Assembly: GCA_047967505.1 (NCBI GenBank)
Contig: CM106538.1
Strand: one strand, 5' to 3'
DNA: 64,000 nucleotides
DNA from: Dipteris shenzhenensis
Taxonomy: Eukaryota > Polypodiophyta > Polypodiopsida > Gleicheniales
In this document: piece by piece, positions 25,701 through 37,700 of the stretch
Layout of the letters: every line of letters starts with the position of its first letter
Numbering within the stretch: the first letter of the stretch is position 1
Program-made: the position numbers and the translations under genes
Notes under the pieces: generated by a model
Told to the model about the DNA's origin: nothing
Seen by the model: the letters and a program-made list of their open reading frames with translations, nothing else
The model's database searches: none

Positions 25701-28700
25701 GATAGAAAGAATTATTGCAATACCAGCAGACCGCAACTTGGACGAAAACTTCACAAGGTGAAATTGGCATGTCCGCTAATACGACAGAAGCATATACCTA
25801 GATAAATCCAAGAACATTTCCAAACTCATCCTCTTAAAACACAACATAGTGCACTTTCAATCTCACGATAGTCACTCATAAGATTGAAAACCATAAACTT
25901 CATCACGCATAGCAAGGACTAGCTACTATGACATCCCCACTGACGTCATCAGCGCCCATATGCTCTCACACATACAAATCCACAAACCCACACATACTTG
26001 AGCATCCATTTATACAATGTCTTCGTAATGAGTTTCTGCCAGCACTCCGGAGGTGAAGGGAAGACTCAGCCATGACGAAGGCTAGCACTAAAGGAGAAGG
26101 CTAATCAAAAAGTAGTCCAAAATCTCTTCATTCAAGCTACAACTGCTTGTGAAGTCTAAACGGTACTCTAAGGTGGATGAAACCTATGTGGAGACGTGAT
26201 GAAGAGCGTGTTCATGACATGTACCTCAAGTCAATTAGGTTCCAAGATAGATTAGCTTGGACTCATAAAGATAGTGTAAAGTGCTTGATTGATATTACTT
26301 CAAATGAACCTCCCTTTTATAGGTGAGGATACTTACATCCATATGCTTGCTCACATGTGGGATATCTCCTCCATGCCATGTGGCAGCTTGCCCTTTACTC
26401 ATACCTTTGCTCTACATGTACCACAACTCTCAACACCTCCCCTTGGTGCCATGATCCTTTGGCTACTGCAAGGTGGTCAGATGTGAGATACAAATCCATC
26501 ACCTCCCCTTAGCGCATGAATTGCTACTTAAGGTGTTCAAGTGTGGTTTACATGTCCTCTCAGGTGGTCAGGTTTGATTTACAAACATCTCAACTAAAGG
26601 TGGCAAGGTTTTTGTTTCTCAATACTTGATGTTAATGGCGTTCGCTTCTTTGCTTGATGTAGCTTAATGCATGATGCTTTGTTCTTCCATGTGCCTTAAT
26701 GCTTTATGTGTGGATGCCATGTTCTGTGCTATGGTCATCTCATGCACTTATGCTTTTCGCATGCTTATGACACCGATGTGTGCTTTGATGCTTTGATTTG
26801 TCATTTGTTGCAAAGGTCTTACCAATTGATTTCTTTCAATATTCTCAGGTGGTCAGGTTTGATTTACAAACATAGGCAAGGTTGGCAAGGTTTTTTGTTT
26901 ATCAATACATTCCATTGATGTCACCTTTTGGCTCATGGCTTGATGACGATAGCGTTTGTGTCTTTGCTTGGTGTAGCTTCATGCATGATGCTTTGTTCTT
27001 CCATGTGCCTTGATGCTTTATGTGTGGATGCCACGCTTCGTGCTATGGTCATCTCATGCACTTGTGCTTTTGGCCTTATGACAACGATGTGTGCATTCAT
27101 GCTTTGCTCTTCCATTTGTTGCAAAGGTCTTACCAATTGATTTCTTTCAATATTGGCAGTGTCTAATGATTCTGACTTGACAGGCACGTAGAGCTCAAAA
27201 AGGCAATCACTTTTCCTTTTTGGAGCATGGCCAAATTCTTCTTGGATTACAAGTTATGGCTTGTCGAAGATTCTGTGAAGAAGAGGACCTTTGATGATGT
27301 GGCACAGGGATTCACATGCTGAATTCCATACTGTGCTTAGCAAGGGACTCTGTGCTTAGGTGGCACTGTGATGCACCTTTTAACCTAGATTAGTTAACCT
27401 AGGGTTACACAAACTGTACCATGATTAAATTAACCCAATTAGCTGAACTCAACCATAGTTAATTTTTGACTACCTTATCTGCCACGAATCCTTATTTTAA
27501 GGAACCTTGGAGATTTGAAGGTTTGTTGTGCAGGGAAGGTCGACGACGGATGAGCGGCTTCGACGAAGGGAGCTCGAGGAGCTACGAGCTGCGCTGACGG
27601 AGTGAGCCCCTGTAGAGAAGCCGGGTATGGGCTTGAGAAGCTTGGGAGCTGCGAGAGATGGAGGAGCTCAGGAGCTGTGAGCTATGGCGCAGAACGTGGG
27701 AGCAGCTCGTTGATGAAGCTAGAGCAGGAGCTGGAGCCGTTGGAGTTGTTCAGAGCTGTTGATTGCACTGGGAGCTTGGCTCATTGGCACGTTTCGCCTC
27801 TATCACAGGAGCCACTAGAGATGCTTTGGTCATCGTCTGCTGCTTTTGCTGGCCTTGGGCTGCGCCTTAGGAGCTTGCTTCGTTGTTGGCTGCCTCATTG
27901 GTGTTGCGTGTTGCGCAGCTGTGGTCATCACTTGCTGTAGTTGCACTGGAGGAGGTTTGTCGTCGATGGAGGTGGTCATCTGGTTCTGCTAGGCCAAGAG
28001 TTGTCTGCTGCAACCTAGAGCTTGCTTTCCGTCGAGAGTCTACTATAATCGTCTGCTGTAGTCTAGAATCATTTGGAGACGATTGCTTTTCAAAGGCTGT
28101 AGCATGGGCACCTTGGATTGTGGGTGTTGCACTAGTCTAGAGCTTACAGGACGTCATGAGTCGAGAGAGCTAAGGAGCTTTGAAGGTTGGAGCTATGGCA
28201 GCTGTGTTGGTGCTTAACGCAGAAGTTGTCATTGAGGAGACACCGCCTTAGTGCTGGAGTGCAGCCTACGATGGCCTCTGTTGGCTTGTAGATAGGAGAA
28301 ACTATGGTGCTTTCCCTCTCCCTCAAAGAACCTCACTCATGAATTTCTCACAAGAAGAATCGAAATGAGCCGAAACCTATGGACGGAATTTTCTCACAAA
28401 GATCACTCAAGAAAAAACTCACTCTAAAACTGAAATTAACCTAGGAGAACTCATGAGTTCCTAAGGCATGCCTACAACTAATCTAGGAGACTAGACCTAA
28501 GCTCTGATACCATGACAAAACATGTGTGCCTCATGATCTATGGAGCACTCTAAGGTGGATGGAACCTATGTGGACACATGTTTAAGAGAGTGCTCATGAC
28601 ATGTACCTCAAGTCAATTAGGTTCCAAGATAGATTAGCTTGGACTCATAAAGAGAATCTTGAGATAGTGCAAAGTGCTTGATTGATATTACTTCAAATGA

Positions 28701-31700
28701 ACATCCCTTTTAAAGGTGAGGGTACTTACATCCATATGCTTGCTCACATGTGGGATATCTCCTCCATGCCATGTGACAGCTTGCCCTTTACTCATACCTT
28801 TGCTCTACATGTGCTCATGGCACCACAACTCTCAACAGGGCAGAACTCATCCATGACGAAGGCTAGCACTAAAGGAAAAGGCTAATCAAAAAGTAGTCCA
28901 AAACCTCTTCATTCAAGCTGCTTATGAAGTCTAAATGATTTCATTTTAGTCTCTCCCAAACGAGCATCTAAATCTAGCTCATAGGGCAACGCACCATTTA
29001 AGATAGAAAGAATTATTGCAATACCAGCAGGCCGCAACTTGGACGAAAACTTCACAACGTGAAATTCGTTGTCCGCTAATACTTACGACAAAAGCATATA
29101 CCTAGATGAATCCAGGAACATTTCCAAACTCATCCTCTTAAAACACAACATAGTACAGTTTCAATCTCACGATAGTCACTCATAAGATTAAAAACCATAA
29201 ACTTCATCACACATAGCATGGAATAGCTACTATGACATCCCCACTAACGTCATCAGCGCCCAACAGTGGGTGTAGACCATAGTATAAAAATATGCTCACA
29301 CATACAAATCCACACACCCACACATACTTGAGCATCCATTTATACAAAGTCTTCGTACCGAGTTTTTGTCGGCACTCCAGAGGTGAAGGGCAGACTCAGC
29401 CATGACGAGGGCTAGCACTAAAGGAGAAGGCTAATCAAAAAGTAGTCCAAAATCTCTTCATTCAAGCTACAACTGCTTGTGAAGTCTAAACGATTTCATT
29501 TTAGTCTCTCCCAAACAAGTATTATTATCTCTCTCCCTAGCCTACCCTCTCTCTCTCCCTCTCCACCATGCACCTTCACTTTGCCCTAGGTAGTCCCCCT
29601 AAAATGATTGCATTCGAGTTTTTAAAAATGGGTGTGAGCCTTTGTTCTATAAGAGACTTGAAATCTCCATTGGAGTCACGGGGGTCACTTGGTAAATTGG
29701 TCTCCATTGTCCGTTGCAAGCTGACTAAGGCGATAGCTGTGGCACAGGAGATGTGCATAGTAAGACCCCCTCTTTGTAGTATAGCAATGGAGTTGGAGAT
29801 CGGTCACCTTTTGCCAACGGTCTCACCACCATCACCACGAGGGATGTTGTGTTGGAGTATATCAAAGCTTGCTAGTGAGAACTGGGTTCTAGTTTGGTTC
29901 TAGTTTGAGTGTTAGTTTGAATGCCAATGTGAAACGTTTGGCTTTCTCCTTTTGTATGTTTGAAGGGTCACTTGACCTTTGGGGCTAGATTATATTAGAA
30001 ATGATTTGATTTTGTTTCTGTGACATAAGAGATGATGTATGAAAGACAAGGCTCCTCTGCCTGTAAATGAGGCCATTGTACTTCCTATCTCAATCAATCA
30101 AGGTCAGCTGCCTCCATTATTGTCTCTATCTTGTAGCCCCCCCTCATTCCAACATCTAGCTCTAGACTCATCTCGATGTAAGAGATCCATGCATTGATTT
30201 AAGTAATATTGTAACTCCTCTACTAACACACACTTAAGTCTAATTTCTAACAATCTCCACCTCAAGCCCACTACCACATTCTTTCAGTGGGGATCAGTGG
30301 CTTGGCTCTCCCTGTCATGGCCTCAAATCTTCTATGAGTGGCAAGGTGCTCCTTAGGCCATATCAATTCGACGTCACCTAGTCGAGACTTGCTCTCTGGA
30401 GGATGTGCCTATCTCCCGCTATAGACCAATACATGCTGATGGGGATACCGCTTCAGAGATACTGGCTAGCATCACTCCTTGGCAGAATTGGAGGGCTAGA
30501 TGCACAGAGGCCTTAGACGGATCTCAGGTCCATCCCCCACACACTGATGGCCAGTTGAGCGAGCATACAGGGTTCTTCCTAGGCAGCCTCAACCAAGAGG
30601 GTTATATTCCTTAGGGAATGGAGGGGTACCCCCTTTTTCTTAGTGACTATAGCAGGGTTAAGGTAGCACTTTCAGCCTCAACCTTGGTTTCTTTGCAGCT
30701 CATTTTGAGTTTTGTGTTCCCTATTTTAGGGGGGTTTCCTCAGGCACAGCATAATGTATTTCCGCTTCGAGCTTGCTCACGCGGGTATTTTTCATACTTA
30801 ATAGAAGTCTTTTCCATGAAAAAAAAAAAAAAAAGAATGTTGATAGTGCAATTTTTAGCAAATTTTGACCAATAATGAAGAGGAGAGCAGCCATCGGGAA
30901 TGCTACCACGAAAAGAAATTTCTCAATAAAAGACAAAGTATTGGCTGCCTCAAATCAACATTGTAGTGGAGATGCCCATCAAGAAAGTTGATTACCATGA
31001 TACACCTCAAAATAAGTGCTCAATAACTAGAGAGTGAGATTCATTCCCACACTACAAATGTATCTAGCGCATTGTTATAGACGGCATGTTAGCCAGGAGC
31101 GAGGTTGTAGACAGGAAAAGGTGGCCCTTCTTTTACAATTTAATGTCACCCAACACAAATACTAATAAATGTAGAAATTGAGGCTAAATCTCAGAGGAGG
31201 CCACATCTAATGAAGGACGGATTGAGGATGCCAAGCACAATTAATACCCCCGCACCTACCTACTGTCCCAGCTAATACTCCTCCATCATGCAAAACTTTC
31301 CGGGGCTGCAAAATTAGGACTGACATCTCCAACCCAAGGGGGTAGTCATTTGGAACATCAAGTTCTAGGGCCCCAACCTCCCGGCCTCGCATGGGAGGGG
31401 CTGCCTTAGGCGACGCTTCAATCCCAAAGAAATCCCAAAGACGAAGAGAGAACTTGGGGAGTCACCCTGAACTTGAGAAGAGACAAGCTGGACTGTCGTG
31501 ATGAAGCCACACTCTAGCCAGAGGTTCTAGGTAAGGGAGGGCGCTGTGAGATAGAAGAAGCAGGGCAAGGGGAGGGGAAAGACGAACCTATGAAGGATGG
31601 AGAGTGTAAGAAAGATGGCATCACGAGAGGGCGGGTGGTGAGGGTGATCAACAGGCTGCATTGCTGACACATTGAGGGTGGTGAAGGGAGGGGAAGGGTG

Positions 31701-34700
31701 TGAGGGGGAGAGAGAAGACATGGAGGAAGATGGAGATGGATGGGCCAATACTCCTTTTAAAGCTTTGAGAAACAAAGCGTCACTGAGAACCATTGCACAT
31801 GATGTGTCATATTCATATCATCAATCAAAAACCGTGAGCAAATGATGCTTCTCTGTATGCACAAAACTGAGAATGAATGCCACCGTGGGCTAGGTTACAT
31901 GGAGCTACTATGGTTCCCTTTGATGGCCTTCTCGCTTTTAGCCCTCTCGATGTCACGGTGTGCTTCTATACGTAGCTTGAACGATTTGAGTCAAAGTCTC
32001 TGCTTGAACCCTCTTGGCATCACGGTTTACTCCTCAAACATCTAAGCAAATGCATTGATCAACATCAACTGTGTCCCTTCCACTACTTTGATATGCCCTT
32101 GATCTTTGCTCTATCCTTTGCTTTGCTGTGCCACATAGACTTTTGCTATGTATTTTCCTCTTATTTTCAAGATGAAGGACAGGTTGTAGCCGCTGAGAGC
32201 TGCATTGAACTTGGTTGCAATACGACTATAGGATGATGAAACCAACACCAAATTGTGCAACAATAGAACTAGCCGATTGTGGGCTTCAATGAGCAGGCGG
32301 GGTTACTTTGGGTGTTCAAAACAGTAAACAAATGCCAATATGGGCTAGATTGGCCAAAGCTACTCCGGCTCCTTTGATGAAGTTTTTGCTTGAGCCTTCC
32401 TGGCATCACGGTGTACTACTTGACTACTAGAGCCATGGCATTGAATGAATTGGCCTACATCTCTTTGTGATTCTCTTCATTCCACGGATTAATTCATCCT
32501 GGATAAACCCTTTTGCCACGTATTCTGCCTTCTCCTGATGAGATGCAAGTCCGCATGGACCTTAATACGGGTGCCTGCAGGTGTCAAAACGAAGCTATGG
32601 CAGAGGTTCCAGGGCAGGAGAATAGCCAGAACATAGGTGGAACGTCTAGAGCAGAAAGGCGACTGACTGGAGCAGGTTTTGGTCCAGGTTTGGGCCTGGG
32701 CATGTGGGTCTGAACCCACAGACCAGCAGGTCGGCCCCACAAACTGAGGAGTCAGCCTGTTTGGGTCAATTATTTCAGGGGCCCTTTGGCCTATAAAAGG
32801 AGATCCCTGGGGTCTCATTTCGCATCCATTGGGAGATCCAGTTTTGGAGCAGGTTGGAGCCGCAGAAAGCCTGCCTCAAGGACCAGTTCAGGAGCAAGGG
32901 AGGTGGCTGATTCCAGAAGACAAAGAGCTCACAAAGTCTTCATCACTTGGCTGTCTATCAGGGCAGCAAGGAGGAAGGATCAAAGGGCGAGCTTGTGCCT
33001 CACTGTTGGCCGCGTTTCGGAGCAGCAAGGAGGTCAAGCACTGCCTTAACTTGTGGCTGTCAGGGAGGGTCAGCTTGAAGGTGTGTTTGTGGGACACTTC
33101 GATGAGGCCCACCTAAGCTCATCGGGAGTAAGCAGGCCAAGTGTTTTGGGAGTGCCACGAAGGTAGGAGAACAACTGTTGTTTATGTACAGGTGTCCACA
33201 TCTAAATAGCACACTGCTATTAGAGGAAGAGACAATGGACATTCATTTTTTTGTATTGTGTCCATTTTGGACGGAAATATAAGTTTTGTTGGTTCTACAT
33301 CTCTTCGGTGCATTCTCCATTTACTCGCTGCACATATAAGCTAAAGCTAAGCACACACTAACAAAAGAAGGTTTGGATTCCAATATATACCACTGCGTGA
33401 GAATTGGGCTACATAACCCTTACCCCTGGGTTTAGGGAAACTCTTCCGCTGCATTGTTTTGCTCTAACATCCAGGCCCCTGAAAAATCCCTTGCACTCAC
33501 AGGATGGGGGATCTTTGGAGCTGCCTTTGAGCTCACGTTTGCTCAGTTTTTGGTGTTTGTGCATGTCTTGTGCTTGAATTGCCTCAAATCACTAGTTTGC
33601 AATTGCCATTTTTCTGCCAATAGTTATGCTCCAGCATTTTGACAGCAGAGATCTGCTTTTTAGATCCTACTCATTGATTGCTTGCCAAACATAGAAGGGA
33701 CTTTTTATTTGTCTCACTATTAACAGATGATGTTGCTAATAGTTGCCGTGGTCTTGGGATAAACTCCACGAGACCTGACTTCTCGGTCTTTGCTAGCAAA
33801 ATCACCCAATACCATCTCTTCTATTTATAACCAGTCTTATGACAGCTTGCAGGAGAGGATCCTCCAAGCAGAAAACTTCATGGTTGATTGCAGAACTGGC
33901 CATGCTTTACAGTCAGCACCATTTTTTGCAAAAGAGGCACATTGATTGATGAAAAATGCTGCCCCCATTCCACATCTTTCAAGAAACAGAGGAGAATGTC
34001 CTTTACTCAGATGGAATTATCAATGTAAAGCCAGCAGTTTGTCTATGTAAGAGACTTAAAGAGGATCAACATCATGGAAGAACTGCAAGGGCCTAATTTA
34101 TAGATTAGGAAATATTCATCAATTGTTTGAGGTGTCAAATGACATCCTTGAGTGTTCTATTAAGGTAAGTAGATTTTCATCATGGATCAATTACTAAACA
34201 GTTAGGTTTTCAAACAAAAAGCAAATAGAAGAATGTGTATGTCAATTGCTCACGAATGCAAATATGCGTTCTGCTGAAAGCATGGGAAGAATTTGTGGGG
34301 GCATCCTATTAGTCCGTGCATGTCCCCCAGTTGCAGGGCTGAGTTTTTCCACTGGATGATCACACGACCTGCATAATTTGCAAGAAGAAAAATTCAATTC
34401 CATTCTCAAAAGATTCAACATTTGTATCTTTCTTGCAGGAAAGAATTGAAGGCAAAATGAGATGTCCAGAAAGAAATACTTTTCAATCCGAATTCAGTCA
34501 AACCAATATTACTTGAAAAGAAGTGATCCGGATTGAAGCAAAAAGGATAGAAAATGCTTATGTTTCTTACATGCATTTGAATCCATACAAAGGCTTTCCA
34601 GTAAACAATACATTTTCAGGCCTCTCAAGTTGTTCTTTCACATAGCGAGCCAATTTCTGCAAAAATGAATATAGCAGCTTTTCAACACCAAGGTGACACA

Positions 34701-37700
34701 TTCTTACTTTGTAAATCAGGAAGTTGATGTTGTTAGTACAGGGTTAGCTGCATCCTTGGAAATTTGGAACTCTTAAAATATGCAGAATCATATCAATAAC
34801 TTTCAGGCATTGCAATATGTAGACATGAGATTCACAAGGTATGCACTGAGTCACAACTGCGGGTCAAGCTTGTCTCAGTCATTGCAATATGGATTCACAT
34901 AAATTTGCACATGGATTGTGCCCTCTCATTGCATTGGTAGGAAATGATCTCATGTAGAAAGGTAAAATTCAAAAGATAAAACAACAAATGCACTCCGTCA
35001 TACCTGTAGGTCAAGCTTGTCAGCTTTTGATGCCAATCCATCCTTCAGTGCAGGTACAGTTGCATCAAGATTTTGGAGCTTCGAAATAATGTTTAAAAGA
35101 TCATCAGACATCCTTGAGGTGGTTTTAATATTCTCCTTAGGCTCAAACTTGTTCATCTTCAAGGCTTCCTGAGGTATAATATCGGGTTATAAACTGCAAT
35201 ATGATTATGATGGATTGCTCTCCTCTTTAACTCACCACTTCCTTTCATTCTCTAGATAGCAATAATTAGGTGCAAGCTGTGAAATGAACTTACATCGATT
35301 GCTTGGACAACAGCAGTATCATCCAACTGAGTCATCGTTCCTACTACAGCACGACTTTGTAAACTGTCATTTGTCTGGAGAGAGACTTCAGACACTGCTT
35401 TTGGCACTACATCATCCACTCTATCCCTGGTCCTCAAGTCTTTACTGTCATCTAACACTTCTGTTGGTATACTATCCCATACAGTTTTTGAATAATGTTC
35501 AACATCAGTAGACATATCTGACATCTTTGGCGCATTTTTAGGACCCCCAAGGATTTTGGATACCTTTTCAATAGCATCAATATTTTCAGAAAACTTTTTT
35601 TCATTATGCCCTGACATTATAAGAATACTCTTGCCAAGGAGGCCAAAGTCATTTTGCACCTGCAGCAGTATCCGTATTCATCATCAGCTCCACTTCTTAA
35701 AAAAGACCATTACGATTGAACAATGTAGGAAAGTTATGATACTTGAAGTTCACATTTCTATCATTTAAAAACAAAGCAGGCTTTGACTTTGAAAATCATG
35801 ATGGATTAAGCGCAGAGACAGCTAAAGCCCTACATCAGAATAGGCAAACTTTTTTCCTCAGTTACCTTTGCAAACACTTTATTGTGATTTTCAATGGCTT
35901 CTTTCACATCCTTGGTCAACTCTTCCACCAGCTTAGGGCTCAATTCTTCCATGATTGCCGGTTTCGCATCTGGTACAAACACCTGCAATTTTGGTAAGCT
36001 ATATATATCAGCAAAATTGAATCTGATAAGACATTGGATGGCTAATAGTTTTTCCCCCACCAAAAAGAGAGAATTCTATTGAATATAATTAGAAAATATA
36101 AAGAAACCAGGAGTACTTCCTGTGAACATCAACATTCCATATGATAACTATATACAATCAGAAAGAATGAGATTGGTGCAGCTAGTCAAGGCTTTAAAAA
36201 TGCAACGAAGGGGATTGTGAGTGTGTGTGAGAAGTACCACCCATGGTCCCACTTTGCTCATAAAGAAAGTCTCCTAGTTCAGGAAGATAAGAGTGTCAAT
36301 AATGTCATGCCAGATGATGCAAATAGACTAAGAGTGTAGGTATGAGCACCCACTATGGCCTTTACGGCCTCTCTACATCTAGAATGTGAAACTTGACTTG
36401 CTGTGAGACTGGCAATAATCTTGCATGCCAAGTTCATGGAGGTATAGTGAGTTCTGAAGGTGGAAAGTGGGTCCAAATTCAGGAAAATAAAGGGGAAGGG
36501 GAAGGGGGGTCTCCTTGAATCAAGAGCACCCTGTCTGAGTTTGCTAATGTGATCTAAATGTGTGAGCTAGGCAATGGGCATATGCATCAATAATATCTCA
36601 TCCAAGAGAGCATAACACTATCAATGCATCACTTGCAATGTGTCAAAGCTGTCCCTCAGCATAATATAGCATCCATGTGCAAAGCATCCACAAAAATAGC
36701 ATTCCATAAGGCAATCTAGGCCTATCAGCACATCCAATAAGGATCGCAATGCATCCAAATGGCCTATAAATCATCCACTGCAACCCAATGCACACCACAA
36801 ATGAATGCACATGGCTCAAACCACAACCAGAGTGATCTGCATAAGGTATGCTCAAGAAATCATGGTTCTACGGAAAAGACCGCTACTGAAAATAGAACCT
36901 GAGATGCCTCAAAACATGGGTGCCATTGCAATATCGGACTCAACAAGAAAATCTGCAAATATCTCTCTTTTGCCGAAACTCCAAAATCCCAACCGATGAG
37001 TGAGAAATGGGAGTCAACACTTATCCACTGCCATGTGGCATAAATCTAAGGTTTCAAAACCTTAGAATGAAAAATGCATCATAGAGAGACGAAATGGAAT
37101 ACACAGAGATCTATAACTCTGAAAATACTCCACTGAATCACGCAAGAACTGACAAGTAGGGGTTTTTGGGCGTCCGAAACGCAATGGGACAGACGGCTTT
37201 GGAAACCATGGTCTCAATCACTGGGTCCAACACACAGACTGAAAAACGTTTTTGAAAACAGAGCTATTTGTAAACTCCACTAGAGTGCGAATGATGAGCA
37301 ACATAGAAGTTTTAGGACCTCCTAAGTCCACCGGAACTGACAGATCTGCAAATGGTTGCTCCAAACTTGAGTTCCAACACCCGGGCAGAAAAACGTAAGA
37401 ACTGACACAGTGAGTCAGAAATCCAATGAAATGATCCCAGATTCAAGAATGAAGATGTTTCCAAGCTCCTGAAGTGAAGTGGACACCAAAAACAAGCAAT
37501 AGTTGCCTCTATAAGTCAATACGGAGTCTCTGTCATCGAACGGAACAAAGAAAAGCTTAAAAAACGACTTTTTCTTTGAAAACACTTAACAAGCTCTCAA
37601 AACCACTTTGCAAAGCCAAAGTGATTTTTCCAAAGGTTCCTCCAAGGTCTTTGCACACTCGGATGCAAGTAAAGTCACCCACAAAGCTTCCCACAAAGCT

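Larger units (their letters stand above)
26165..28837 (-). mobile_element. Non-autonomous LTR retrotransposon (no gag-pol), minus strand
   Basis: 5' LTR at 28513-28837 (TGTTGAGAG...TTTTGTCA, 325 bp), tRNA-Met primer site at 28501-28512, polypurine tract AAGGGGAGG at 26436-26444, 3' LTR at 26165-26435 lacking the final 34 bp. The interior of about 2 kb encodes no gag, protease, integrase or RT. It holds a 230-bp duplication (about 26625-26850 and 26938-27158) and a GAGCT-rich block at 27555-27780. This is the structure of a LARD or TRIM, which must borrow proteins from an autonomous relative. It sits inside the 550-bp-unit array. Confidence 0.85.

Noticed and set aside
27602-28140. Plus-strand ORFs in the GC-rich block as host coding sequence
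   Set aside because: They lie antisense inside a complete LTR element, overlap one another and show no known domain.
24704-29518. CRISPR-like or phage-type repeat array
   Set aside because: Units are 530-560 bp with no spacers, in eukaryotic intron sequence.
29850-30154. Solo LTR with target-site duplication
   Set aside because: The ends fit an LTR but the 5-bp flanks TGTTG and TCTAG differ, so only an LTR of uncertain status is claimed.
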